Shown: positions 17,430 through 27,415, numbered from the stretch's first letter. The stretch is 64,000 nt of DNA from DATFTE01 sp963802575 (GCA_963802575.1 CAWDJF010000006.1:186001-250000), one strand, 5' to 3'. Program-made: numbers and translations. The notes: generated by a model from the letters alone, not told the origin.

Positions 17430-18626
17430 CTAAACCGGCACAGCCGTTTTGCGTTCCGGATTAAAGAATGGAATCTTCACGATCTTCGCCGTAACCTTCT
17501 GGCGCATCGACTCGACCGTGATTTCCATCTGCAGCTTGTTTCCGATCTTCGAGTGCGCCGTCTCAACGCTGGCAAGCGCAATCAACTTCTTGAGCACTGG
17601 AGACCATGCGGTGGTCGTCGCCTTCCCCACTTGCTTGTCGCCCGCATAAACCGGCACGTGCACGCGCGAAGCTTGCGTCGGTGCAGCCGGTGATAGTCCA
17701 AACTTATCGTAGCGGTCTTCAACCTCGGTCCAGTCCAGTTCCAGTCCGACCAATTGTCGCGCCACGCCGCGCTTCGCATCCTCCGCGAGAGCGGGCTTGC
17801 CAACAAAATTCTCCTTGTCCAGATGCACCATCTTCCCGAAACCCAGTTCGAATGGCGAGTACTTCTGCGAAGGAATCAGCGCTTTCTTGGAACTCGTGTA
17901 ATCCACTTCGATCAGCAACAGTCCCGCTTCGACGCGCGCCACGTCCAGCGCCAGCATTCCGGCAGCATGAATATCAAACTGTTTGCCGGTTGCCATCAGC
18001 GCGTCCCAAACTTTGACCGCGTCGTTCCACGGAATCCAGACCTCATAGCCCAGATCGCCGGTATAGCCCGTACGAGAGATGTCGACAGGCACGCCGGCAA
18101 TCTTCCCGGAAGTCATACGGAAATATTTCAGATTCGCGATGTCCGCTTCGGCCACGGCCTTCAACAGCTTCGCGGAGGTCGGTCCCTGCAATGCCAGAGC
18201 CGCAACTTTCTCGGAAATATCTTCGATCTGCACATCCATGTTCAGGCCGTTCTGCCGGAACCAGCGCAAGCTGGGATCGGCGGCCGTCCAGCGATATTTG
18301 TTTTCCGCGAGCCGCGTGATGGTGCCGTCGTCAATCACCTTCCCCTGCTCGTCGCACCAGCAACAGTAAATTACCTGTCCGACTTTCAGCTTGTTGATGT
18401 CACGAGTGATGACGCGGTTCACCAGTTTGGTCGCGTCCTTGCCGCTGATCAAGTATTTGTAGAGCGGCGAGATGTCGATCAACGCGCAAGCATTTCGAAT
18501 GGCGTTGTACTCGTGCTCGTGATGCACCTCATACACGCTGACCGTGTAGTAACCCGACCATTCGCGGTAATTGAGGCTGGTGCAGAGGGGAAACGTTCTC
18601 TCGTGAAATGCGGTTCCTACGGGCAC
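17430..18626 (-). CDS. GcvT-like aminomethyltransferase family protein
   Basis: About 398 residues from GTG 18626. The frame extends upstream to 18704, but a CAGGAG site (18633-18638) sits 6 bases ahead of the GTG. The GCV_T fold is clear: ALIDISPLYKYLISGKDA, LVNRVITRDINKLKVGQVIYC, then DISRTGYTGDLGYEVW and ALDVARVEAGLLLIEVDY, followed by the C-terminal barrel (SPFELGFGKMVHLDKENFVGK). This family transfers a one-carbon unit to tetrahydrofolate. No gcvH or gcvP is seen, so it is unlikely to be the glycine-cleavage T protein. It is divergent from two FAD oxidoreductases and purU. Confidence 0.88.
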   Translation of the reverse strand: MPVGTAFHERTFPLCTSLNYREWSGYYTVSVYEVHHEHEYNAIRNACALIDISPLYKYLISGKDATKLVNRVITRDINKLKVGQVIYCCWCDEQGKVIDDGTITRLAENKYRWTAADPSLRWFRQNGLNMDVQIEDISEKVAALALQGPTSAKLLKAVAEADIANLKYFRMTSGKIAGVPVDISRTGYTGDLGYEVWIPWNDAVKVWDALMATGKQFDIHAAGMLALDVARVEAGLLLIEVDYTSSKKALIPSQKYSPFELGFGKMVHLDKENFVGKPALAEDAKRGVARQLVGLELDWTEVEDRYDKFGLSPAAPTQASRVHVPVYAGDKQVGKATTTAWSPVLKKLIALASVETAHSKIGNKLQMEITVESMRQKVTAKIVKIPFFNPERKTAVPV

Positions 18627-18894
18627 GATTGGCTCCTGGTGAACAACAGCAGACGCAGTTCGACTGCATCTCGCCGGAGACCGGATTATATGCAGCCGCG
18701 CCACCCCTCAGCAACTTGACTGCAAGTCAGCGCATACGCAATCTTCGAGACAAAATGCGGGCTTCTAGGTAGAATGACGAGTCACTTCAGTCGAGAACTC
18801 ATGACGACCTCATTGTCGACCGACATTCTGCGTTGGGCAGTTCTTCCAAGCGGCCTCTGATCGCCTGAGATGTAAAGTAGTGTGTTCTCCCGGC

Positions 18895-18927
18895 AAGCTA
18901 AGTGCTAACAGCTAAAGGCTAAAAGCT
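18895..18927. repeat. CTAA-GCTAA word repeat before the first FAD oxidoreductase
   Basis: AGCTAAGTGCTAACAGCTAAAGGCTAAAAGCT contains five variants of the word GCTAA and ends 3 bases before ATG 18931, in the place of a normal ribosome site. It has the same style as 1103-1131. Confidence 0.65.
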
Positions 18928-18930
18928 TCT

Positions 18931-20523
18931 ATGTCTAACTCATACGATGTGATCGTCATCGGCGGAGGCCACAACGGCCTCGTCAACGCCGCCTACCTGG
19001 CCCGCGCCGGAAAGAAAGTTCTGGTGCTCGAGCGCCGTTACGTGCTCGGCGGCGCCGCTGTCACCGAAGAAGTCTTCCCCGGATTCAAGTTCTCCGTCTG
19101 CTCCTATGTCGTCTCCCTGCTGCGGCCGGAGATCATTCGCGACCTCGATCTTCCCCGCCATGGTCTTGAGATTCTTCCGCTCGATGGCACTTTCACGCCC
19201 ATGCCGAACGGCGACTATCTCTGGCGCGTGAACGATCACGGCAAGACCCATCGCGAGATCGCCCGCCACTCCAAGCTCGACGCCGAGGCCTACGACGAAT
19301 TCGGCAAGGCGATGCAGGCCATGTGCCGCTTCGTGAAGCCAATTCTGAGCATGGTCCCGCCCGATCCCGCGACCCTGAATCCGAAAGAACTGATGAAGCT
19401 GCTCTTCATCGGACGCCGCTTCCAGGACATGACCAGTGAGGACAAATATAACCAGGTGCAGTTGATGACCATGAGCGCCATCGACTTCCTGGATCAGTGG
19501 TTCGAGACCGACGTGCTGAAAGCCACCATGTCTGCGTCGGGAATCATCGGAACATTTCTCGGCGTGCGCTCGCCGGGCACAGCGTACGTTCTTCTCCATC
19601 ACTACATGGGAGAAATCGACGGTGCTTTCCGCTCCTGGGGATTTTCTCGCGGAGGCACGGGCGCTATCTCGAATGCCATTGCCGATGCGGCTCGCGAAGC
19701 CGGTGTCGAGATTCGCACCAAAGCTCCGATCGGAAAAATCATTGTGAAGAACGGCCGCGCCAAGGGTGTGGTTCTTGAGAATGGCGATGAGATTTTCGCC
19801 AACGTCGTTTCTTCAAGCGTCGATCCTCGCCTGACGTTCACTCGCTTCATCGAAGACGGCAACCTGCCGACAGACTTCCTCGAGGAGATTCGCCGCTACA
19901 AATTCCGCGGCTCGTCGGGCAAAGTGAATCTCGCGCTCGATGCTCTTCCGGATTTCAAGTGCATGCCCGGCCCCGGCGCTCACCTGCGCGGCGCGATTTC
20001 CATTTCGCCCAGCGTCGAGTACATGGAGCGCGCTTACGACGACGCCAAGTACGGCAATTTCTCGCGCCGTCCTTACATCGACATGGTGATTCCCACGCTG
20101 ACCGATCCTTCGGTCGCTCCTCCGGGAAAGCACATCATGTCGTGCTTCGTGCAGTACGCGCCTTACAAACTGCGCGCCGGGTTGAATTGGGACGATCAGA
20201 AAGAAGCCTTCGGCAACAACGTGATCGACACCATCGCCGAATACGCGCCCAACATCAAGAACATCATCCTGCATAAGCAAGTCGTCACGCCGCTCGATCT
20301 CGAGCGTGAATTCGGACTGACTGAAGGCAACATCTTTCAGGGAGAGCTCTCGCTCGAACAATTGTTTTTCCTGCGCCCCGTGCCGGGCTGGGCGCAATAC
20401 CGCACTCCGATCAAGAACCTTTATATGTGCGGATCGGCCACGCATCCGGGCGGCGGCATCATGGGCGCCAATGGACGCCTGGCCGCGCTCGAAATTCTTA
20501 AAGACGTCAAGGGAGCGGCCTAG
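18931..20523 (+). CDS. phytoene-dehydrogenase-like NAD(P)/FAD oxidoreductase
   Basis: A 530-residue flavoprotein. The Rossmann motif DVIVIGGGHNGLVNAAYLARAG lies at residues 6-27 and VLVLERRYVLGGAAVTEE follows, the COG1233/PYROXD2 pattern. The late FAD motif is NLYMCGSATHPGGGIMGANGRLAA near residue 500. The enzyme probably oxidises an amine or C-C bond in the cytoplasm. The second copy follows after only 3 bases. No carotenoid genes are visible, so a role in carotenoid synthesis is unlikely. Neighbouring folate genes point to an amine substrate. Confidence 0.88.
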   Translation: MSNSYDVIVIGGGHNGLVNAAYLARAGKKVLVLERRYVLGGAAVTEEVFPGFKFSVCSYVVSLLRPEIIRDLDLPRHGLEILPLDGTFTPMPNGDYLWRVNDHGKTHREIARHSKLDAEAYDEFGKAMQAMCRFVKPILSMVPPDPATLNPKELMKLLFIGRRFQDMTSEDKYNQVQLMTMSAIDFLDQWFETDVLKATMSASGIIGTFLGVRSPGTAYVLLHHYMGEIDGAFRSWGFSRGGTGAISNAIADAAREAGVEIRTKAPIGKIIVKNGRAKGVVLENGDEIFANVVSSSVDPRLTFTRFIEDGNLPTDFLEEIRRYKFRGSSGKVNLALDALPDFKCMPGPGAHLRGAISISPSVEYMERAYDDAKYGNFSRRPYIDMVIPTLTDPSVAPPGKHIMSCFVQYAPYKLRAGLNWDDQKEAFGNNVIDTIAEYAPNIKNIILHKQVVTPLDLEREFGLTEGNIFQGELSLEQLFFLRPVPGWAQYRTPIKNLYMCGSATHPGGGIMGANGRLAALEILKDVKGAA

Positions 20524-20526
20524 ACC

Positions 20527-22113
20527 ATGGCAGACACGCGCGATGTCGTCATCATTGGTGGCGGTCACAACGGCCTGGTCACCGCTTTCTACCTGGCCAA
20601 AGCAGGATTCAAGCCCCTCGTCCTCGAGCGCCGCGGGCAGCCCGGTGGCGCAGCCATCACCGAGGAATTTCATCCCGGCTTCAAAGGCTCGATCCTCGCT
20701 CACACCGCTGGCCCAATTCGTCCTGACATCCTTCGTGACATGCAGCTCGACCGTCACGGGCTGAAGCTGATTACTCCCGATGTCAGTACAGTTTCCCTCT
20801 CCCCCGATGGCCGCGCGCTCGTTCTCTACAACGACGTCCGCAAAGCCGCAGAAGAGATCGGCAAGTTTTCGAAGAAAGACGCCACTCGCTACGTCGAGTT
20901 CCAGGAATCGCTCGCGAAGATCGGCAAAGTGATTGGCGAAGCGCTCGCCCTGGCCCCGCCGAATATCGATGAACCGAGCAAAGGCGACCTGTGGGGCATG
21001 CTCCAGACCGGACGCGCCATCCGCAAGCTCGGCAAGAAGGATATGTACCGCCTGTTGCGATGGGGACCCATGGCGGTCGCCGATCTCGTCGCCGAATACT
21101 TCGAGACCGAACTGCTACGCGCCACCATCGCTGCTCGCGGCATCTTCGGCACTTTTCTTGGCCCGTGGTCCGCAGGCAGCAGCCTGGTGCTCCTGCTGCG
21201 CGCTGCTGGAGACTGCCATCCCGCAGGGTCAGCAAATTTTGCGGTGGGCGGAATGGGATCGATAACCCAAGCGATGGCCACCGCCGCAACTCAGGCCGGC
21301 GCGGAGATTCGTAGCGGAGCCGAAGTCATCGAAGTCCGTGTGAAAGACGGCGCCGCGACCAGCGTTGTGTTGTCGAATGGTGAAGAAATCGTCGGGAAAG
21401 CCATCGTCTCGAACGCCGACCCCAAGCGCACGCTGCTGAAACTGGTCGATCCCATTCATCTCACGCCCGACTTCGTGATGAAGCTCCAGCACTACCGCAT
21501 GCCGGGCACGGTGGCAAAGGTGAATCTTGCGCTCTCCGGACTCCCCAACTTCTCAGCGCTCAGTGCCGCAAGCGGCGACATGCTCAGCGGACGCATCCAC
21601 ATTGGTCCGGAGATCGATTACCTCGAGCGTGCTTTCGATGAATCGAAGTATGGCAACTTCTCTCGCCAGCCCTATCTCGAAGTCGCCATCCCGTCGATCG
21701 CCGATCCCTCGCTTGCCCCAGCCGGCAAGCACGTCATGTCGATTTACATGCAATACGCGCCTTACAAACTGAAAGGCAGTGATTGGGAGAGCCAGCGTGT
21801 CGCGTTGGGAGACACCGTCGTCAAGACTCTGGCACAGTATGCGCCAAACCTCCCGGAGCTGATCGTGAGCCACCAGATCATCACCCCGCAGGATCTCGAA
21901 GACACTTACGGCCTCACCGGCGGACAAATCTTCCACGGCGAACTCGCCCTCGATCAGTTCTTCACCATGCGTCCGCTGCTCGACTGGGCGCGTTACAGCA
22001 CGCCCATCAAGAACCTCTATTTGTGCGGATCAGGAACCCATCCCGGCGTAGGATTGACGGGAGGTTCCGGTGCCAACGCAGCGAAAGAAATATTGAAAGA
22101 TCTGAAAAAGTAG
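20527..22113 (+). CDS. second phytoene-dehydrogenase-like NAD(P)/FAD oxidoreductase
   Basis: A 528-residue paralogue of the upstream gene with the same plan: DVVIIGGGHNGLVTAFYLAKAG at the N-terminus, GQPGGAAITEEFHPGFKGS next, and a C-terminal NLYLCGSGTHPGVGLTGGSGANAA. The two proteins share long aligned blocks (for example AFDESKYGNFSRQPYLE against the corresponding segment upstream), which implies tandem duplication and perhaps a heterodimer. It is followed by a 70-base hairpin repeat and then purU in the same direction. Confidence 0.87.
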   Translation: MADTRDVVIIGGGHNGLVTAFYLAKAGFKPLVLERRGQPGGAAITEEFHPGFKGSILAHTAGPIRPDILRDMQLDRHGLKLITPDVSTVSLSPDGRALVLYNDVRKAAEEIGKFSKKDATRYVEFQESLAKIGKVIGEALALAPPNIDEPSKGDLWGMLQTGRAIRKLGKKDMYRLLRWGPMAVADLVAEYFETELLRATIAARGIFGTFLGPWSAGSSLVLLLRAAGDCHPAGSANFAVGGMGSITQAMATAATQAGAEIRSGAEVIEVRVKDGAATSVVLSNGEEIVGKAIVSNADPKRTLLKLVDPIHLTPDFVMKLQHYRMPGTVAKVNLALSGLPNFSALSAASGDMLSGRIHIGPEIDYLERAFDESKYGNFSRQPYLEVAIPSIADPSLAPAGKHVMSIYMQYAPYKLKGSDWESQRVALGDTVVKTLAQYAPNLPELIVSHQIITPQDLEDTYGLTGGQIFHGELALDQFFTMRPLLDWARYSTPIKNLYLCGSGTHPGVGLTGGSGANAAKEILKDLKK

Positions 22114-22179
22114 CGCCGGCGTCCCGCCGGCCACGATGCAGCATCGTTCGAACAACAGCCGCCAAGATGGCGGCGCTAC
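22110..22179. repeat. GTAGCGCCGGCG...GCGGCGCTAC inverted repeat
   Basis: Outer arms GTAGCGCCGGCG and CGGCGGCGCTAC enclose two smaller hairpins (GCCGGCGTCCCGCCGGC and GCCGCCAAGATGGCGGC). It fills the whole gap between the FAD gene and the purU start codon at 22181, where a ribosome site would be expected. A related element is at 29241-29312. Confidence 0.7.
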
Positions 22180-22180
22180 C

Positions 22181-23035
22181 ATGAAGAATTCCGCCATCCT
22201 GCTCATCGCCTGTCCCGACCGCAAAGGCGTAGTCGCCGCCATCTCCGACTTTATCTTTCGCCACAACGGCAACATCCTCCACGCGGACGAACATGCCGAC
22301 GAAGCTTCCAATCTCTTTCTGATGCGCGTGGAGTTCGATCCCGCGGACTTCGACATCAATCTCGCCGACTTCAGCAAGCATTTCCTTCCCATTGCCGAGA
22401 AGTTCGAAATGAAGTGGCGCCTGGCTCAGTCAAATTACCGTCCGAAAATGGCGATCCTGGTCTCGAAATACGATCACTGCCTGGTCGATCTGCTCTATCG
22501 CCACAAGAGCGGAGAACTCGCCTGCGAGATTCCCGCCATCATCTCGAATCATCCCGATAGTCAGCCCGTCGCCGACTTCTATCGCATTCCCTACTTCACG
22601 GTCACCGTACCAAAGGACAATAAGCGCGAGGCGGAACAGAAGATTCTCGAACTGCTCCGGCAGCACGCTCCTGACTTCATCGTGCTGGCGCGCTACATGC
22701 AGATTCTCTCCAGCGAGTTCGTAGCCGCCTATCCGCACCGCATCATCAACATTCACCACTCGTTCCTGCCTGCTTTCATCGGAGCCAAGCCCTACCACCA
22801 GGCTTTCGCCCGCGGCGTGAAGCTCATCGGAGCCACCAGCCATTACGTCACCGAGGTGCTCGACGATGGTCCTATCATCGAGCAGGACGTTATCCGCATC
22901 TCCCACCGCGACTCGCTCGACGACCTGCTGCAGAAGGGCCGCGATCTGGAAAAAGTCGTCCTCTCGCGGGGCGTGCGCTGGCATATCGAAAACCGAGTCC
23001 TGCTGTATGGAAATAAGACCGTGGTTTTCGACTAA
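22181..23035 (+). CDS. purU: formyltetrahydrofolate deformylase
   Basis: A 284-residue cytoplasmic enzyme that hydrolyses 10-formyl-THF to THF and formate. An N-terminal ACT domain (ILLIACPDRKGVVAAISDF) is followed by a formyltransferase-fold domain (MAILVSKYDHCLVDLLYR). The catalytic region is IINIHHSFLPAF with Asn and His, and VTEVLDDGPIIEQDV with the catalytic Asp. Start ATG 22181 is chosen because MKNSAILL opens the ACT domain; the in-frame ATG 22136 lies inside the repeat. Grouped with the GcvT-like and FAD genes, it suggests disposal of folate-bound one-carbon units. Confidence 0.93.
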   Translation: MKNSAILLIACPDRKGVVAAISDFIFRHNGNILHADEHADEASNLFLMRVEFDPADFDINLADFSKHFLPIAEKFEMKWRLAQSNYRPKMAILVSKYDHCLVDLLYRHKSGELACEIPAIISNHPDSQPVADFYRIPYFTVTVPKDNKREAEQKILELLRQHAPDFIVLARYMQILSSEFVAAYPHRIINIHHSFLPAFIGAKPYHQAFARGVKLIGATSHYVTEVLDDGPIIEQDVIRISHRDSLDDLLQKGRDLEKVVLSRGVRWHIENRVLLYGNKTVVFD

Positions 23036-23103
23036 CAATCATCTCTATAGACATACTTGTAATTACTCACTATACTGCTCCCCGCAACAGCAATGAGCCC
23101 GAC

Positions 23104-23150
23104 GCCGCTGCGTCGCGAATATCTCCTCCCCGAGATTCCGGCGCAGCGGC
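23104..23150 (+). terminator. long-stem inverted repeat after purU
   Basis: GCCGCTGCG (23104-23112) and CGCAGCGGC (23142-23150) pair over about 29 bases. It may end transcription of the purU operon; no T tract is present. Confidence 0.4.
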
Positions 23151-23285
23151 TTGGATTCCCTTCCACCGATGTTGGTGACTTTGGTGTCCTGTCTTCAGAG
23201 AGTCTTGTGCAACTCCTAATGTTGGTCTTTACTTAGGGATACACCCTTTTTGCGCGTCGCTGGGGATCGTTCGCAGGAGAAGCGA

Positions 23286-24767
23286 TTGGTCGAGGATCCG
23301 AAGTGGGAACTTGCCATTCTGGCCACTGTCCAGGGCTTCTATGAGAAGCTCCTGCAGGCCCCTCTCGAAGGGGAAGTCCCTGTGCCACAAGGACTTGAAG
23401 CGATCTCCCTGCAGGAAAGCGACGGCGACGTCCACATCACCCTGACCCGCATGCGGCGCTGGCTGACGCTGCTCGACATGGCCATTACACCGGCGATGCT
23501 GCGATGCGCGCTGACCACCGAGACCGACCCCGAAATCGCCGAAGCGATGCTGCGCTACCTGGTGCGACGTAAGGAGTCTAGCGACACCAATCGTGACAAA
23601 ACCGACCTGGTGGCTACGTTCCTTTACTGCCATCCCCGGGTGCCCGGACAATGGGAGCGGCGCGGCTATGGCCTCGACGGTTCGTTACCCTTATCGCCGT
23701 TCGAAATCGCGCTGATCGAAATTCTCGCTGACAGCGACGTGCCTTGCCTGTCCGACGACCATGTGCAGATTCTGCGCCGCTTCGATCCGTTACAAGAAGA
23801 AGCAGAGGCTTTCACGGATCTCAACGCTCTGCTCGACTCCGGCATTATCGGACGCGTGCGCGAACTGAAGCATTCGCTCGATATGTCGTTCTACCACCCT
23901 AGCGTCCTCGCGACCATCGCTCCCTACAACGCGGCCTTTGGAAAGAAGTTCGACGAACTCTTCCACGGCGCAGCTTCCGAGATCAAGAACTTCGCGCAAG
24001 CCCTGGAGGAACAAGGCGGCAGCATTCTCGGCAATGTGGATGGCATAGACGTCACCGTCGAGCACGTAGCCTCGCTCAAAGAGAGCGAACTGCTTAGGTC
24101 GGACTACGGTACCGCTCTCGATAAATTCCATCGTGTCTCGAAGCTGAAGAAAGCGCTCGAGCGGCGTCCGCCGATCCGGCGAACCGCCCGTCCCACGCTG
24201 GTACCGCCGGTCAGAACCGGACGCGGCGGCGCGGCAGCGGCGCCTGCTCTGGCCCGGCGTCCTGAAATCGATGTGGACGCCCTGCGCGCCGCCGTAACTC
24301 CCGCTCAGATTTCCACGGAAGAAACCAAGGTGCGCAAGGTGGAGGAATCGATTCGCGTGTTTGTACGCGTCGCCGATCCCAAGTTCCGGCAGATCGTCCC
24401 CATGCGTTTCTTTAACCTCGCACTGACTCCTGCCGAGGTCGAAGCGTACTGCGCGGACTATCTGGAAGAAAAGAGCCTTCGCGCCGGCACGGCTCGCGCT
24501 CTGCTGCGGCTGGTGGCGGTGTTTGGCCGCGTGACCACCGAACTCGAAGAACTCAAGCGGAATGAAAACTCCACCTCGTTGTGGAAGCTTCACGCCGATT
24601 CGTTGATCGTGCTGTTGGAAGTGGCCCGCACTCTTGCGGAGCAAGCAGAGCGCTTGATCGCGCTCGCACACCAGCATAATGGTATGGAACTCGCGGAGGC
24701 GGTTGAGACTTCACTGGGCAAGCTTCGCGAGCGCTCCGAGCAGGCCGTCCGGGTTCTCGGAGCTTAA
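23286..24767 (+). CDS. hypothetical protein, helical, with Pro/Arg/Ala linker
   Basis: About 493 residues from TTG 23286, which has AGGAG (23275-23279) at 6 bases; a TTG at 23250 is the upstream alternative. No family is recognised. The first 280 residues are mostly helical and acidic (ILATVQGFYEKLLQAP, FTDLNALLDSGIIGRV). A basic Pro/Ala/Arg linker follows (about 300-340, RRPPIRRTARPTLVPPVR). The C-terminal 150 residues are again helical (RTLAEQAERLIALAHQHNG). No signal peptide or membrane span is seen. It is convergent with the c-di-GMP gene. Confidence 0.8.
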   Translation: MVEDPKWELAILATVQGFYEKLLQAPLEGEVPVPQGLEAISLQESDGDVHITLTRMRRWLTLLDMAITPAMLRCALTTETDPEIAEAMLRYLVRRKESSDTNRDKTDLVATFLYCHPRVPGQWERRGYGLDGSLPLSPFEIALIEILADSDVPCLSDDHVQILRRFDPLQEEAEAFTDLNALLDSGIIGRVRELKHSLDMSFYHPSVLATIAPYNAAFGKKFDELFHGAASEIKNFAQALEEQGGSILGNVDGIDVTVEHVASLKESELLRSDYGTALDKFHRVSKLKKALERRPPIRRTARPTLVPPVRTGRGGAAAAPALARRPEIDVDALRAAVTPAQISTEETKVRKVEESIRVFVRVADPKFRQIVPMRFFNLALTPAEVEAYCADYLEEKSLRAGTARALLRLVAVFGRVTTELEELKRNENSTSLWKLHADSLIVLLEVARTLAEQAERLIALAHQHNGMELAEAVETSLGKLRERSEQAVRVLGA

Positions 24768-24777
24768 ACCCTCGCTT

Positions 24778-27221
24778 CTAATTGGCTTTCGTCACCGTCG
24801 ATGACGCTGCCGTGCGTTCTAACGCATAGTGCGCGCTCTTCGCTGCATACATCCTACGGTCGGCCTCCGCCAGCAATTCTTCCGCGCCATCACCGTCGGC
24901 GGGATAAAACGCTTGTCCAATGCTGATCGACACCAGGTCTGCGCCGCAAATCTCTCGACCAACGTGAGAGACCATCGAGTGCAACCTCTGCACCATCTCG
25001 GCGGTAGCCTCGTTCCCAAGGCCAGGCGCCACGATCACGAACTCGTCTCCGCCCATGCGCGCCGAGTAATCATACTCGCGGCAAAATGTCTTCAGGGCCG
25101 CCGCAAACATCTGCAAGAGCTTGTTTCCCTGCAAGTGTCCGAATTGATCGTTCACCTGCTTGAATCCATTCAGGTCGGAAACAAAGACGGCCAACGTTTC
25201 GTCGGACCGCCGGCAGCGCGCGATTTCCCCATCCAGATGCATGAACAACGAACGCGCGTTGGGAAGCCCAGTCAGGAAATCAGTAGTCGCCGAATCCTCC
25301 GCGACCCGGTATTTCAAGGCGTTCTCTACCGCGAAACCCAACTTTGACGCGATGACCTGCAACACTCGCAAATGGTCCCGGGTAAAGGCATCCGCCGGCG
25401 CCCGATAAAGCGCCAACACGGCCACAACGCCCGCCACTCCTTCCAGAGGCACAGCCAGCGCCGAACGCAGCGTGCTGTACTTCGTCGGGTCATTCAAGTA
25501 ACCCGGCTCGACCGAAGGATTGCCATTCAAGATCGGCTTCTTGTTCTGCGCCACCCATCCCGACAAGTCCCTGGCCGATGGGAATTCTCAGCGACGAAAA
25601 CAAGTCGGAAGTTATCTCCGCTCACATACTCCGGCGTCAACGTATTGCCCTTTTGGACATACACTGCCATCGAGTCATGTGGCACCAGACGCTTCAGTCT
25701 CACCGACAGCATCGACAGCGTATCGTCGAGACTCAACGACGTGCCCATTTCATGGCTCATCTCAAACAGGAGTTGCGCCTCCTGACGGGCAGCCGCAATA
25801 CTGGCGAGGAAATCTCCGCGTGGCTCGATGGTTTGCACCGTAGCTTCCGATTCCGCGAATCCCGCGGCCGGAGCCAATCCCCGCTCCACCTTCACATCCG
25901 TCGATAACTTCGCAGGTACCTTCGCAGGCTGCGAATGAGCCAGCTTTTCCAATTCCACATACCGCCGCTGCAAGATCGTCACCACCTTCGGATCGAAGCT
26001 AGTGCCTGCCTCTTGCGCCACGCGGCCCATGGCTTCGTTCAGCGGCAACGCCCGCCGGTATTGACGATCGGACGCCAGTGCGTCCAGGCAATCAACCGCC
26101 GCTAAAATGCGCGCGCCAATCGGAATCTCTTCTGCCTTCAGGCCGTACGGATAGCCGCTTCCATCCCATTTCTCGTGATGCGCCCGCACGATCGGCACTA
26201 CCGGATACGGAAAGTCGACTTGCTCGAGAATCTCCGCGCCAATAATGGGATGGATCTTCATCTTCTCGAACTCTTCCGGCGTGAGCTTCCCCGGCTTCGA
26301 GATGATGTGCTCCGGAACCGCCAGCTTGCCGATGTCGTGCAGCACCGACGCCGCTTGCAGCGCCTCGATCTCGCCTTCGTTCAGCCCCAGTTCTTTGGCG
26401 ACTTCAATGGCGTACACGCGAACTCTCTGCAGATGCTCGTGCGTCGTGTGATCCTTGGCCTCAATCGCCAGCGCCAGCGCCTCAATCGTCTGCAAGTGCA
26501 GGCTCGAGACTTGCTCCGCGTGCCGCTTCTCGTCCTCAAGCTTCTCCAAATAGAGACGATACGAGCGGTACATCAAATACACCGGCGGCAATACGAGCAA
26601 CGATGCTTGCCATCCGATCTGCCGGTTCAGGAAATTCACCACTCCCACAATCGCCGCCCCCACCAGGTAATACGGGAACGACCAGAAGTAGCACTCCGAC
26701 CAAACCCTCATGATCGGCTTGTTCTCAGTCAGCCGGATAATGACGGCCATCGCCAGCGTGTTGAACAGGAAGTAGGTGATGGCGACGATCAGCAACGCCA
26801 GTGGGCCCGGCCCGTGCAGCAAACGCGTGGTCGTGAGCTTATAAATGCCGTACGAGACCGCGGTTCCCACCGGCAACTGCGAAAGATTGAAGATCACATG
26901 TACCGGCTGCATCCGCCGGGATGATCTCCAGTAGCATTGCACCAGCACCGCGGCGAAACCGATAACCAGAGTCTCCGCGAAACTCAATTCCAAAACGCCC
27001 AGCAGGATGAACAGGAAGTTCACTGACATCGTCCCGTTGATGCCGGGCAACTTGATTTTCAACGACGAAGCCAGCAGCGCCACCAGCAGGTAACAGGCAA
27101 ACTTGAGGGGATCGCTCGATTGCCAGCGCAGAAATGCCAGCACGAAACAACCTGCCGCCGCCGCAGCCATTGCGGCGATAAACAGGTTGGCCCCCAACTG
27201 CCGTGTCATGGATGGTGACAT
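24778..27221 (-). CDS. membrane HD-GYP / GAF / GGDEF hybrid (two frameshifts as sequenced)
   Basis: About 813 residues after correcting two extra bases (within A-run 25597-25600 and at 25564). Order: N-terminal membrane sensor of about 7 helices (1-210); HD-GYP phosphodiesterase domain (about 225-400) with VLHDIGKLAVPEHI and RAHHEKWDGSGYPYGL; GAF domain (about 470-620); GGDEF domain with MGGDEFVIV and an RxxD inhibitory site (REYD) exactly five residues ahead. Both catalytic domains look intact, so it may both make and degrade cyclic di-GMP. Start ATG 27221 or ATG 27209. Confidence 0.85.
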
Positions 27222-27380
27222 CTCCCTAGATTTTCCCCGACACCCTCGAGCTTTGTCCGTTCAAAACGGGAACCGTCCGTTACCTTCGTTTACCCTTTTT
27301 CTTCCAGCCACATACGCGCTGCTCAAGGGTGCCCCACGACTCGTTTGTCTCACTCCAGCCGCGGTGGACACTCTGTCCTC

Positions 27381-27415
27381 GGGAAGACAGCTTGTCCGGA
27401 CAAACTGTCCTTCCC
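27381..27415. promoter_or_regulatory. 35-base inverted repeat centred on TTGTCCGGACAA
   Basis: A perfect 12-base palindrome (27392-27403) is flanked by arms GGGAAGACAG and CTGTCCTTCCC that also pair with a one-base bulge. It lies in the 325-base divergent region between the c-di-GMP gene and the S8 protease, so it could be an operator for either or a strong hairpin. Confidence 0.5.

Noticed and set aside
19813..20757. A 314-residue antisense reading frame over the FAD genes
   Set aside because: Fully opposite two strong flavoprotein genes, with no recognisable domain.
22136..22181. ATG 22136 as the purU start
   Set aside because: It lies within the inverted repeat and adds 15 residues not typical of the ACT-domain start.
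23790..24677. A 295-residue antisense reading frame over the helical unknown protein
   Set aside because: No start context or domain; the sense frame has a good ribosome site.
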